A stretch of 64,000 nucleotides of DNA. Origin: Hallerella sp964501065. Lineage in GTDB: Bacteria; Fibrobacterota; Fibrobacteria; Fibrobacterales; Fibrobacteraceae. A program made the translations under genes and the position numbers. Below the pieces are notes generated by a model. The model saw only the letters and a program-made list of their open reading frames with translations, was not told the DNA's origin and searched no databases. Below are positions 1-7,892 of the stretch, piece after piece; the stretch's first letter is position 1; every line of letters begins with the position of its first letter. Where the stretch lies: contig CAZCRF010000002.1 in the NCBI GenBank assembly GCA_964501065.1, positions 62,001-126,000 of the forward strand, given 5' to 3'.

Positions 1-1
1 C

Positions 2-634
2 TTGGGGTGGCTTTACTTCCACATTGCATACCGACCGCAAGTCGTCTTTACGGACCTGTCCGTCCCGTCGACGCGCCTTTCCGCCCCGTCGATTCTCATC
101 GCCAATCACACGTCGACGAACGACCCGATTCTTTTGCTCGCCCTGTTCTTTCACAAGCGGAGCATCGTCGTCGCCAAGGACTGGTATGAAATGCCGAAGT
201 TCCATTGGATACTCAAACGGTCGAATGTCATTCCCTGTGACCGATACAATTTGGACACGGAATGGGCGCTTCTCGCCAAAAGACAGTTGGAAGCGGGCAA
301 CTCGGTCATCATCTTCCCCGAAGGGAAGTGCCGTGAAGATGGACTTTTGAACGAATTCAAAACGGGGTTTGCGTTCCTCGCCCGCAGCACCGGCGCTCCG
401 GTGGTTTCCATCGGATTGGATGGAATTTACAAATGGGGGCATCGCACGCGAGTCGTCGTCGGGGATGCGGAAAAGATTGAAAGGGTCAAGGGGTTGCCGT
501 CGGCAAAGCATTTGTCGGAGCGCAGCGAGTATTTCAGGCAGAAAGTCTGGGCTTTGAAGTGCCGGGCTTTGAATCGGCCGCCGGTTGAGCTGCCTGTCGC
601 CAAGGACACTCCTGTCGAAGGGGGGGCAATTTGA
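2..634 (+). CDS. plsC: 1-acyl-sn-glycerol-3-phosphate acyltransferase (PlsC family), 5' partial
   Basis: Acyl-CoA/ACP-dependent acyltransferase that would convert lysophosphatidate to phosphatidate in phospholipid synthesis at the inner membrane. The visible 210 residues contain the HX4D catalytic box (NHTSTNDP, about residues 35-42) and the substrate-binding FPEG box (IIFPEGKCR, about 104-112), in the usual order and spacing. The frame is open to the left edge of the window, so the true start lies outside; the family usually has a further N-terminal membrane segment. Its TGA overlaps the TTG start of the patatin-like gene (TTGA), so the two are probably translated together. The family is clear; the exact acyl acceptor is inferred. 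Confidence 0.85.
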   Translation: MGWLYFHIAYRPQVVFTDLSVPSTRLSAPSILIANHTSTNDPILLLALFFHKRSIVVAKDWYEMPKFHWILKRSNVIPCDRYNLDTEWALLAKRQLEAGNSVIIFPEGKCREDGLLNEFKTGFAFLARSTGAPVVSIGLDGIYKWGHRTRVVVGDAEKIERVKGLPSAKHLSERSEYFRQKVWALKCRALNRPPVELPVAKDTPVEGGAI

Positions 635-1482
635 AAATCGGTCTAGTTTTGGAGGGCGGCTCACGCCAAACGATTTTTACGGCAGGAGTCCTCGACGTGA
701 TGATGGACGCCGGATTCGAATTTCCGTATATCGGCGGAGTCTCCGCCGGAGGGCACGCCGCCATGAATTTTGTCACGAGGCAGCGCGGCAGGCTTCGTCA
801 CATCATCATGCCCACCAAGTTGCAGCAGGGGAAAAAACATGCGAATCGAATCTTGGACGGCATTCAAAAGGAATCCCACGCCTTGCATTACGAGGCCGCC
901 TACGGGGATTTCCCGTTCGATTTCGAGAAATTCTTCACGTCCACGGTGGAGTGTGAATTTACGGTGACTTGTTGCGAAACGGGCCGTCCGCAATACATGA
1001 TGGAAAAGAAGAGCGAACGGCGCTTGCTAGACATCATCAACGCGAGCTGTTCCGTCCCCATGCTCTTCCCCATTGCGCAAATAGGCAGCTTGCATTATGT
1101 CGACGGCTGCGTGACGGATCCGATTCCGTTTCAACGCGCCTTTAAAAGGGGCTGCGACAAGGTCGTCGCCGTTTCCACCCATTATCCCGGTGAAATAGTG
1201 ACCGACTTCAGCAAGTTCCGCGCCGTCCTGAGCGTGATGTTCAAGAACAAGTATCTGGATTTGTACCGCGCCCTGATGGTCCGTTATCGGCGTTACGAAA
1301 GGATGTTCGTCGAAATGGAACAGTTGCAAAAGGAGGGGAAAGTGATTCTCCTGCGCCCCGAAAAGGATTTGTGCGATTTGTTCGAAACGGACTTGAATCG
1401 CTTGAACGATTCTTACTTTCACGGAGTCGATTACGCGACGCGGCGGCTCGAAGATTTGAAAACGTTCTGCCAGGCCGAGTAG
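631..1482 (+). CDS. Patatin-like phospholipase (RssA/YjjU-like)
   Basis: Serine lipid acyl hydrolase of 283 residues. The N-terminus carries the patatin oxyanion-hole glycine loop (LVLEGGSRQ, residues 5-13), the nucleophile elbow GVSAGG (about 38-43, GxSxG) and the second catalytic element YVDGCVTDP (about 156), giving a complete Ser-Asp dyad. There is no signal peptide, so it should act in the cytoplasm or on the inner membrane face. It starts at TTG and overlaps the stop of the upstream acyltransferase by 4 nt. The pairing suggests deacylation and reacylation of membrane phospholipids. The substrate cannot be told from sequence. Confidence 0.85.
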   Translation: MKIGLVLEGGSRQTIFTAGVLDVMMDAGFEFPYIGGVSAGGHAAMNFVTRQRGRLRHIIMPTKLQQGKKHANRILDGIQKESHALHYEAAYGDFPFDFEKFFTSTVECEFTVTCCETGRPQYMMEKKSERRLLDIINASCSVPMLFPIAQIGSLHYVDGCVTDPIPFQRAFKRGCDKVVAVSTHYPGEIVTDFSKFRAVLSVMFKNKYLDLYRALMVRYRRYERMFVEMEQLQKEGKVILLRPEKDLCDLFETDLNRLNDSYFHGVDYATRRLEDLKTFCQAE

Positions 1483-1486
1483 GGGG

Positions 1487-2797
1487 CTACCAGAGAAAGA
1501 AACCGACTCCCGCCAGGACTTTGTGGGAGAATCCGTCCATCTTCGCATACCCGAAGTCATGGTCCAAATAGCTTGCGACGTATTTGACGCGGAGAGAAAT
1601 GGAATTGAGCGGGGCGTTCGAATGCTTGGAGTAGGCGGTGAGCAGGCGGAATTCCCCGGTGACGCCTAGCAGATAGGCCGTGGAATTTTGACTCTTGACA
1701 TAGTCGCGCAGCCGGTGGTAATTGTTGTTCGGCCTGTCTGCGAAATAGTAGTAGTCGTCGCTGTTGTCCGGGAGCGCGGACGCCGCGAGCGCAATTCCGA
1801 CGAATGGTTCGCATTTGAAAAGTCGATGGTCGAAGAGGACGAATCCGAGGGAAATTCCCCCTTCGTAGACGGAAAGTTCGCTGTCCTCTTCCCACAGGAC
1901 GTTTTTGAATTGGCGATTTTTCCGGGTTTCCACCGTGCCGAAGGAAATGAACGGGGTGAAGACGGCGCGATACAGCTGGATGGGAATCGCCGCGTAAAAA
2001 TCCCAGAACTTGTGATGGAATTCCGATTTCAAGTCCCCGGTCAAAAATCCGATGCCGGTCAAAATTTCCATGCCGATTCCGCTGCCGTACAAGTGCCCGT
2101 CGAAAGGGTCCTTCGTGGAATGGGGCGCGGATTCCCGCCGAGAGCGGAACGGTTGGAGGAAGTTCTTTTCTAGCCACGCGCCGTCGGCGTTCATGGGATA
2201 TTTCTGAACGAAAGCCTCTCCCGCCACCAACACTTGCTCGACACGGGAGGCTTCCATCTGGCCGAAGGACGGCGTGAAGACGATGGGGATGAACGCGGGT
2301 GCGGCATCTTTGTAAAACGGTTCGACGGAAGATTCCGCAATTCGCCCGATCAGGCTGTCGATTTGCGCGGGAGTCTTGGTGAGTTCCCGTTGCAAAAGGA
2401 GATGCAGGTCGTCATGTACGACGGCTTCCGATTGCGCCTTGACGAAGCAACGTTCTTCTGCCGAAACGGGGCTTCTCGCGTCCGGGGCGAAGAGCCGCCG
2501 CCCTTGCACCAAGGCGGCCATGGCGGAATCGTATTTTTGCATGTGCAACAGGGCCATCCCTTTTTCCATTCCGGAAAAGGGGCATGGGGATTCCGAATCA
2601 AAGCCGTCCAAATATTCGACGAGCTGAAACGCCTTGCCGAAGTCTGCGGAATTCAGAGCCTTGTAGAGAAGCTGGCGTCCCCGGAGAATCTTTTCGTTGG
2701 AAGAAACCGGTTCCGCCAAGATTTCCTTTTCAATTTCGGATGCGGCAAAAACCGTCGAAACGGCGACCGCCAGCAGACAAAATAGGATTCTATGCAT
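1487..2797 (-). CDS. Exported hypothetical protein, helical N-terminal half and beta-barrel-like C-terminal half
   Basis: Protein of 436 residues with a signal peptide (MHRILFCLLAVAVSTVFAAS). The first half is helical and mildly TPR-like (FGKAFQLVEYL, KYDSAMAALVQGRRLF). The second half alternates aromatic/hydrophobic strands and ends in GVGFFLW, the aromatic end typical of outer-membrane barrels. The ATG at 2797 is chosen because it begins the signal peptide. No Shine-Dalgarno is seen; instead a TGTATT box lies 8 nt upstream, so the mRNA may be leaderless. It lies 71 nt after a small lipoprotein gene on the same strand. No function is recognised. Confidence 0.7.
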   Translation of the reverse strand: MHRILFCLLAVAVSTVFAASEIEKEILAEPVSSNEKILRGRQLLYKALNSADFGKAFQLVEYLDGFDSESPCPFSGMEKGMALLHMQKYDSAMAALVQGRRLFAPDARSPVSAEERCFVKAQSEAVVHDDLHLLLQRELTKTPAQIDSLIGRIAESSVEPFYKDAAPAFIPIVFTPSFGQMEASRVEQVLVAGEAFVQKYPMNADGAWLEKNFLQPFRSRRESAPHSTKDPFDGHLYGSGIGMEILTGIGFLTGDLKSEFHHKFWDFYAAIPIQLYRAVFTPFISFGTVETRKNRQFKNVLWEEDSELSVYEGGISLGFVLFDHRLFKCEPFVGIALAASALPDNSDDYYYFADRPNNNYHRLRDYVKSQNSTAYLLGVTGEFRLLTAYSKHSNAPLNSISLRVKYVASYLDHDFGYAKMDGFSHKVLAGVGFFLW

Positions 2798-2868
2798 ATT
2801 CAAAAAATACACATTTCCCATTGGGGCTGCCGAAGCGCATCGGGGGAATTCCCCGAAATCTTTTCCAA

Positions 2869-3024
2869 TCAGCAGCCGAAACTCAAAGGACGAGAGGTCT
2901 TCACCGTATTCCCGCTCGCCTGTAGGACGTTCTCGTGTTCGCTGACGCCGCCCGCCAATTCAAACGAGCAGGACGACAACAAGTATACCGCCAAAAGTCC
3001 CAGACCAAACAACCGAAGTTTCAT
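2869..3024 (-). CDS. 51-residue lipoprotein coupled to the TIGR02147 gene
   Basis: A very short lipoprotein: signal sequence MKLRLFGLGLLAVYLLSSC with a lipobox (LSSC, Cys at residue 19), then a mature part of about 33 residues beginning CSFELAGGVSEHEN. Its ATG overlaps the TGA of the upstream TIGR02147 gene (ATGA, 3021-3024), so translation is almost certainly coupled. From memory, larger Fibrobacter lipoproteins often begin after the lipid cysteine with a similar AGGxSE segment; here nothing follows it. It could be a truncated member of such a family or a genuine mini-lipoprotein. The overlap and lipobox support it as real; function unknown. Confidence 0.6.
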   Translation of the reverse strand: MKLRLFGLGLLAVYLLSSCSFELAGGVSEHENVLQASGNTVKTSRPLSFGC

Positions 3025-3881
3025 TCCTTCATCCCACTGTCTCCTTTTAGGTTTTCCTTTCCCGGAGAAACTCCCGTCGGAAAAATTTGCAAGGCCACTT
3101 GCATCACCTTGTCGCTGTTTCTGTCGTTTAGGACAAGGGCGGTGATGTGGTGCTTGAACTTTTCCGCCTCCGTCAAAATCATTCGATAACATTCCTTTGA
3201 AACGCCGATGGTCATCCCCATCACGAATCTGTCTTCCTTGCGCATCGTCCTTAAAGCTTGGGAGGCTTTCCCCAGCATGGAGGCGTGGTATTGGAGAAGG
3301 GGCGAGTTCTGGCCCGGGGAACCGCTGCGCAGGGCCTTGTCCGTTTCTTCCCACCGTCCGTCGGCATTCCTATGGATGAATTGAAATCTCTGCAAGATCT
3401 GGACGGCGTATCGCGCGTCGTCTTCGCTAATCGGCGGCAAGACGGATCTGGCCAGCAAACGGTAATCGTCGTGGAAATCGAACAAGGTGACAAGTTCGCG
3501 GATGCAGGGGATGAACCAATGCCCGTAATATTCCGAGAATCCGGAAGAGATTTCCGCCGCTTGGACCGAGCCGCGCATTTCTGCAAGCTCCAATCGGTAA
3601 CGCGCCTTTTGGGATTCTTCCTTGGCTTGCCCGAAGTGGACTAGACGATGCCAATATTCGAGTTCCAAACCCGAAAATCCCAAGGCTCTCCCCACTTGTT
3701 CCGCGCTTTTTTCGCTGAAATTCCTTTCTCCCAGGGCGACCTGCCGCAAGAAATTGGGATTGTTGATTTTTGCCCGCTTTGAAATGGCCCGCCAAGAATA
3801 GCGGGATTTTGTCCTTCCGAAGGAATCGTGAAGCTCCCGGAGGAATAATCGAAAATCTTGATACTGCAAAACGGATGGCAT
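3021..3881 (-). CDS. TIGR02147 family protein (Fibrobacter paralogous family, probable DNA-binding regulator)
   Basis: Protein of 286 residues matching TIGR02147, a paralogous family described from Fibrobacter succinogenes. The N-terminus has the typical opening (YQDFRLFLRELHDSFGR) and a helix-turn-helix-like stretch (AISKRAKINNPNFLRQVALG, about residues 32-51). The remainder is helical. It is cytosolic and has no signal peptide. A lipoprotein ORF starts inside its stop codon, so regulator and lipoprotein form a pair. There is no Shine-Dalgarno; a TAAATT box sits 8 nt before the ATG. Family membership is confident; the regulatory role is inferred from the HTH-like segment. Confidence 0.8.
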   Translation of the reverse strand: MPSVLQYQDFRLFLRELHDSFGRTKSRYSWRAISKRAKINNPNFLRQVALGERNFSEKSAEQVGRALGFSGLELEYWHRLVHFGQAKEESQKARYRLELAEMRGSVQAAEISSGFSEYYGHWFIPCIRELVTLFDFHDDYRLLARSVLPPISEDDARYAVQILQRFQFIHRNADGRWEETDKALRSGSPGQNSPLLQYHASMLGKASQALRTMRKEDRFVMGMTIGVSKECYRMILTEAEKFKHHITALVLNDRNSDKVMQVALQIFPTGVSPGKENLKGDSGMKE

Positions 3882-3979
3882 CGGTCATAAATTTAATTAG
3901 ACATCGAAGAAATTTTCCGGGGAAAAAGAGAAACCGTAATCGTTTTGAATGCATTTTTTTGGTGGGGCTTGCGAGGCCG

Positions 3980-4288
3980 TCACGTCGCCATGGATTCTTG
4001 AATTTGGGAAACGACCGCGTTGCGGACCTCCGGGTTGGGAGCGTCACCGAAGTCTCCGCTGGGGCGAATCCAATCCCCCTGTTCGGTCAAGACGCCGCCC
4101 CATGCGATGTCTTTGGCGGAATAAGAGGATTTTGCCAGCAGGAGTCGATGGGGAATCCTTTCGCAGGTGTAAAAGATGCGCCCACTGTTTGTCACCAAGA
4201 ACGTGACGCCACCGCCGCAGTCCTCTGCCGCGATTTCTTCGATGTAGTCGTCGGATTCGGGGGAAATCATGTTTTCGAAAAACTTCAT
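3980..4288 (-). CDS. Hypothetical protein, 102 residues
   Basis: Small, acidic, soluble protein starting MKFFENMISPESDDY. It contains a beta-like segment (GGGVTFLVTNSGRIFYTCER) and a polar C-terminus; there is no signal peptide or membrane span. Residue composition is natural and codon use matches the neighbours, which favours a real gene. No family is recognised. A TAGATT box lies exactly 6 nt upstream of the ATG with no Shine-Dalgarno, the same arrangement as birA and five other genes in this window, so it is probably translated from a leaderless mRNA. It is divergent from birA. Confidence 0.55.
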   Translation of the reverse strand: MKFFENMISPESDDYIEEIAAEDCGGGVTFLVTNSGRIFYTCERIPHRLLLAKSSYSAKDIAWGGVLTEQGDWIRPSGDFGDAPNPEVRNAVVSQIQESMAT

Positions 4289-4351
4289 GCATTCAATCTA
4301 ATTGAAAACGGCGGCAATGGGTGTTTCCCGCTGCACGGACGGCCGATGTTC

Positions 4352-4552
4352 GCCAAAGGCGTTAATCTCGCCACAGTAAAGAGATGCTTCGCTTGCGCTC
4401 AGCATGACTGCCGCTCTCCTGCAAACTGTCATTCTGACCCTGAGCGCAGCCGAAGGGGAAGAAAAGCGTGCAAGCCGAATCCTGCGGTCGAAAGCTCCCT
4501 TTGCCAGTCAACTAAAGTTCTGACCGCTAACTTCTAACTCCTAACTACTAAC
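4352..4552. repeat. Dispersed intergenic repeat, copy 1
   Basis: The 320-bp gap between the 102-residue gene and birA holds no gene. It contains a mosaic that recurs in inverted orientation at 63128-63266. Shared pieces, in order, are an AAGGCGTTAATC segment, a GTCATTCTGA segment (order differs between copies), a GTAAAGAGATG segment, and a CCCTTTGxCAG segment followed by a run of CTAAC-type repeats. The copies have diverged and differ by insertions. The make-up resembles degenerate non-coding repeats common between bacterial genes; mobility is not evident. Confidence 0.55.
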
Positions 4553-4573
4553 GCTCCCTATTAAAACTGCCAA

Positions 4574-4609
4574 TTGAATCACCGACTGCTAAAAACTATC
4601 TTTATCGCA
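4574..4609 (+). promoter_or_regulatory. birA promoter, probably leaderless
   Basis: A -35 box TTGAAT (4574-4579), a 17-nt spacer and a -10 box TATCTT (4597-4602) precede the birA ATG at 4609 by exactly 6 nt. The usual distance from -10 to the start of transcription would place +1 on the A of ATG. No Shine-Dalgarno sequence is present. Box positions are seen directly; leaderless initiation is inferred. Confidence 0.6.
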
Positions 4610-5391
4610 TGGATTCCCTTTTTTCAGAGGAACGCCCCTTTGCCGAGTGGAAAGTCTTCGGCTTTTTTCGAAGGCCGGCGCACTTGTTCTCCACTCTTGG
4701 CAGTACGCATCGCTATAGCAAGGAACGGCTCTCCGAACTGGAAGCCGGGGACTTGATTTGCGCCGATGCTCAGTCGAACGGTCGCGGCAGGCATGAGCGC
4801 AAGTGGTTGTCGCCCAAGGGGAAGAATCTTTACTTCAACATTCTTTATCCCTTGGACGGATTCGCGTTCCATGAATTCCCCCAGCTGATGCAGGTGACGG
4901 CCATTTCCATTGCGCAGATTCTCCGGGAAGCCGGGGTGAATGCGGCTGTCAAGTGGCCAAACGACGTCCTTTGTGAAAAGAAGAAAGTGTGCGGCATCTT
5001 TTCCGAGCTTTTGACGAAGGGGAATGAAAAGATTTTGACGACGGGAATCGGCATCGACGTGAACGCGGATGGGGAAGATTTTCGGGGAATCGAAAGACCG
5101 GTCACCAGCTTGAAGCTTTGCCTCGGCAGGCTTTGGAACCGGGAAGTCTTGCTGCAAAGGATTGTGGACAAGCTCGAATCGGCATGGAATCTCGCGCGGC
5201 GGCGGGGAATTTCCCCTTGGGTCGAAGAGTGGCGGAAGATGGACCGGTTTCTCGGGCATCCGGCGCGGATTGTCGACGGCGGACAGACTTTCGACGGCGT
5301 GATTCTCGACATCAACGATGACGGAAGTCTCCTATTTCGCCTGGAAAACGGGCAAATCGTCACCCGGTATACGGGCGATGTGGAGATTTGA
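4609..5391 (+). CDS. birA: Biotin--[acetyl-CoA-carboxylase] ligase (class I, no HTH domain)
   Basis: Attaches biotin, through biotinyl-AMP, to the carboxyl carrier protein of acetyl-CoA carboxylase and other biotin enzymes in the cytosol. The 260 residues contain the biotinyl-AMP loop GRGRHERKW (about 57-65), the KWPNDV box (about 114-119), the VCGI segment and a short C-terminal SH3-like domain (FLGHPARIV...RYTGDVEI). The N-terminal winged-helix DNA-binding domain of E. coli BirA is absent, so it should not act as a biotin-operon repressor. It stands alone and is likely transcribed from the promoter at 4574. Confidence 0.9.
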   Translation: MDSLFSEERPFAEWKVFGFFRRPAHLFSTLGSTHRYSKERLSELEAGDLICADAQSNGRGRHERKWLSPKGKNLYFNILYPLDGFAFHEFPQLMQVTAISIAQILREAGVNAAVKWPNDVLCEKKKVCGIFSELLTKGNEKILTTGIGIDVNADGEDFRGIERPVTSLKLCLGRLWNREVLLQRIVDKLESAWNLARRRGISPWVEEWRKMDRFLGHPARIVDGGQTFDGVILDINDDGSLLFRLENGQIVTRYTGDVEI

Positions 5392-5521
5392 GGGGAACTT
5401 CATCTCGATAGGATGAAGTGACAAATCTTGTCGACAAATTTTTCGTAATCGTTGAAGATTAAGCTAAAGCTAGTCCGAACTTTAAGATTGAAAAATGGAT
5501 TTTGCTCCATTCCTCTTTTGC

Positions 5522-5725
5522 TTAATCGCTCTTGCCCTGTTTGTGCTTGTAGTAAAAATTTCCGGCGAGAGCGGCTGCCAACAGGGCGATGAAAACGTTC
5601 AGTGCGCTGTCGGCGAAATCTTCGGGGAGGAATCCGAATTCGAGTCCCAGGACGTCCGCCAGGGACAAAATGGCAATCCAGATGGCCGTGCGTTGGCAGA
5701 CTTTGCGCTTGTCTTCAGCGGACAT
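5522..5725 (-). CDS. Small membrane protein, 67 residues
   Basis: Short protein with two probable membrane segments: TAIWIAILSLADVLGLEFGF (about residues 13-32) and NVFIALLAAALAGNFYY (about 43-59), then a basic tail (KHKQGKSD). The topology resembles small holin-like or accessory membrane proteins, but no family is recognised. Its ATG lies 11 nt inside the 3' end of the prenyltransferase gene, so it is the last gene of the ubiE-ubiX-ubiA operon and probably coupled to it. It may be an accessory of the membrane prenyltransferase; this is inference only. Confidence 0.6.
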   Translation of the reverse strand: MSAEDKRKVCQRTAIWIAILSLADVLGLEFGFLPEDFADSALNVFIALLAAALAGNFYYKHKQGKSD

Positions 5726-6611
5726 GGACGCTCCCTCCCGATAAAATCCACACGAAAAGTCCGAGCATCACCAAGACGCTTATCCCCACGTTCGCCAAAA
5801 AGAAGTCCCGGTTCATGGCATCGAGGTCGTCGGACTTGCGGAACAGGTGGATGTACAAGACGGCCGCGGTCATCAGGGCGAAGACGCTCCACCAGGCGAT
5901 TCCCATTTGCCAGTAAATTCCGAAGACGACGCAGAGAATCAACATGGCGACGTGGCTGCCCAAGGCGATTCTCAGCGCGTTCCTCCGCCCAAAGCGCGCG
6001 GGGACGGAGCAAAGCCCCGACTTGCGGTCGATTTCTTCGTCTTGCGTCGCATAGATGATGTCAAATCCGCCCATCCAAAGCATCAGGATGAACATGAGGA
6101 AAATCGGGAAAGCGGCGAATTCCCCCCGGACGGCAATCCACGCACCGAGCGGACTCATCCCGATGGCGAATCCCAAATACCAATGGCAAAGCCATGAAAA
6201 GCGTTTCCAATATGAATAAAACCCGAGTGCGCAGAGGACGGGGAGTGCGCAGATTCCGGCGAGCGGATTCAAAAGCCAGGCGAAAAGGCAAAAAAGAGCG
6301 GCGTTCCCGGCGATGAAAGCGGCCACGGAAGCTTTTGAGAGCCTTCCCGTCGGCAGGTGTCGCTTGGAAGTGCGCGGATTTTCCGCATCGAATTTGGCGT
6401 CGACCAAACGGTTGAACGACATGGACGCGTTTCGCGCAGTCACCATGCAGCCGACAATCAAGAGGACTAATTTCAAGATTTGCAGTGCGCCCATCCCTCG
6501 GAAGCCATCGGCCGCCACCCACATGGAGCCGAGGGCGAACGGCATGGCGAAAAGGGAGTGGCTGAATCGCACCAGGTGTCCGTATTCCGCAATTTGGGAA
6601 AGGAGTTTCAT
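5715..6611 (-). CDS. UbiA-family aromatic prenyltransferase, probable menaquinone (MqnP-type) enzyme
   Basis: Integral membrane prenyltransferase of 298 residues. Both Asp-rich metal/diphosphate motifs are present: NRLVDAKFDAENPRTSKR (about 82-99) and DIIYATQDEEIDRKSG (about 202-217), separated by several hydrophobic helices. It would prenylate the aromatic ring precursor. The genome context (mqnB and mqnD at 23-25 kb) points to futalosine-derived menaquinone rather than ubiquinone, so MqnP is the likelier role than 4-hydroxybenzoate octaprenyltransferase. Its ATG overlaps the TGA of the ubiX gene by 4 nt. Confidence 0.82.
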   Translation of the reverse strand: MKLLSQIAEYGHLVRFSHSLFAMPFALGSMWVAADGFRGMGALQILKLVLLIVGCMVTARNASMSFNRLVDAKFDAENPRTSKRHLPTGRLSKASVAAFIAGNAALFCLFAWLLNPLAGICALPVLCALGFYSYWKRFSWLCHWYLGFAIGMSPLGAWIAVRGEFAAFPIFLMFILMLWMGGFDIIYATQDEEIDRKSGLCSVPARFGRRNALRIALGSHVAMLILCVVFGIYWQMGIAWWSVFALMTAAVLYIHLFRKSDDLDAMNRDFFLANVGISVLVMLGLFVWILSGGSVHVR

Positions 6612-7159
6612 TCAAGCCCCCATTCGGGAGTCAAATGATTCGGAACGCCCAAGTGGCAAAGGATTTTCGACACGACGGAATCGACGAGGGCTTCGATGGA
6701 TGACGGCTTTGCGTAAAAGTGGGGACTCGCCGGGAGGACGGTCGCTCCGGCTTGGATCAAATTTCCCATATTCTTCAGATGGATGAGCGTGTAGGGCATT
6801 TCCCTCGGGACGACGACAAGCGGGCGCTTTTCCTTGAGGCAGACGTCTGCGGCGCGTGTCAGCAAATTGTCCGAGATTCCGTTCGCCATTTTGCCTAAAG
6901 TTCCCATGGTGCATGGGACGACCGCCATTCCGTCGAAGGAGGAACTGCCACTTGCGCACGGGGCGAAAAAATCATCATTGTCGAAAATCTTGTCCGCCGT
7001 CGACAGCCTGTCCGCTTGTCCTTCGAACTTGGCGACGGATTTGCCCGCTGCGGTCTCGATGAGGGCGACGAAATGCCCCGCCTGTTGCAAGTGAAACAGC
7101 GTCCGCGCCGCGTAAATGGAGCCCGAAGCTCCCGTGACGCCCAGAATGAATCGGCTCAT
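6608..7159 (-). CDS. ubiX: UbiX-family flavin prenyltransferase
   Basis: Makes prenylated FMN, the cofactor of UbiD-type decarboxylases. The 183 residues begin with the Rossmann-like flavin motif ILGVTGASGSIYA (about 4-16) and contain the VVPCTMGTLGKMANGISDNL region (about 80-99) and the VVVPREMPYTLIHLKNM segment (about 113-129), all characteristic of UbiX/Pad1. In a futalosine organism it would serve the decarboxylation of the naphthoate intermediate (MqnL/MqnM branch). The ATG at 7159 overlaps the ubiE stop (ATGA). No ubiD gene is in this window. Confidence 0.88.
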   Translation of the reverse strand: MSRFILGVTGASGSIYAARTLFHLQQAGHFVALIETAAGKSVAKFEGQADRLSTADKIFDNDDFFAPCASGSSSFDGMAVVPCTMGTLGKMANGISDNLLTRAADVCLKEKRPLVVVPREMPYTLIHLKNMGNLIQAGATVLPASPHFYAKPSSIEALVDSVVSKILCHLGVPNHLTPEWGLE

Positions 7160-7845
7160 GCGGTTTCCTTCTTGTAGAGCAGCACGCGATAGGCGATGCC
7201 GAAGAAGCACGGTTTGACGAAAACGACGCGGAATCCGCAGCGTTTTGCCAGCGCCGTGAAATCTTCCACGGTCAAAAAGCGGAGAATGGAATTTACCAAG
7301 TATTCATAGGCGGGACGTTTCCCGCTGAAAAAAGCCCCCACGACCGGGATGAAAAATGGCGCCAATTTCCGGTAAAAAAATGTATTGAACGGATTCCTCG
7401 GGGAAAAGAATTCGAGAATCATCAGAAAGCCGCCTGGGGAAAGCACCCTGGCCGACTCTTGCAGCCCGGATTCGGGGTCGGGCAGGTTCCGCATCCCGAA
7501 TCCGTTCAAAATCACATCGAAACTTTCGCTCGGAAACGGCATTTGCATGGCGTCCAATTGCACGGGTTTCGCCGAGGTCTTTTTGGGATGGGAACCTTTC
7601 AGCATCCCGAATGAAAAATCGCCGATGACGGCTTTTGACGGCTTTCCCACGATGCGTTCGAATTCCACGGCAAAGTCGCCCGTGCCGCCGCACAAGTCGA
7701 GAAGCCGCCGCCCCGGATTTTGGCGTTTCAAGTCGCGGCAGCAGGCCTTGCGCCACAAAATGTCCTGTCCAAGGCTCAGCGCGTGATTCAAAAAATCATA
7801 ACGCTTCGAGATTTCGTCGAACATTTTGCGCACAGGGGAAATCAT
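7156..7845 (-). CDS. ubiE: Demethylmenaquinone C-methyltransferase (UbiE/MenG)
   Basis: SAM-dependent methyltransferase performing the last step of menaquinone synthesis. Of its 229 residues, the N-terminal FDEISKRYDFLNHALSLGQD is the UbiE signature, LLDLCGGTGDFAVEF (about 48-62) is SAM motif I, and NGFGMRNLPDPESGL (about 114-128) is the second UbiE signature. It is the first gene of the ubiE-ubiX-ubiA-small membrane protein operon. A TAAATT box (7852-7857, minus strand) lies exactly 6 nt upstream of the ATG without a Shine-Dalgarno, so the operon mRNA may start at the initiation codon. Confidence 0.9.
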   Translation of the reverse strand: MISPVRKMFDEISKRYDFLNHALSLGQDILWRKACCRDLKRQNPGRRLLDLCGGTGDFAVEFERIVGKPSKAVIGDFSFGMLKGSHPKKTSAKPVQLDAMQMPFPSESFDVILNGFGMRNLPDPESGLQESARVLSPGGFLMILEFFSPRNPFNTFFYRKLAPFFIPVVGAFFSGKRPAYEYLVNSILRFLTVEDFTALAKRCGFRVVFVKPCFFGIAYRVLLYKKETA

Positions 7846-7892
7846 GGTGCGAATTTAGAAAATTCGGAAGAGGGTTTCCCGGCGGCAAAGCG

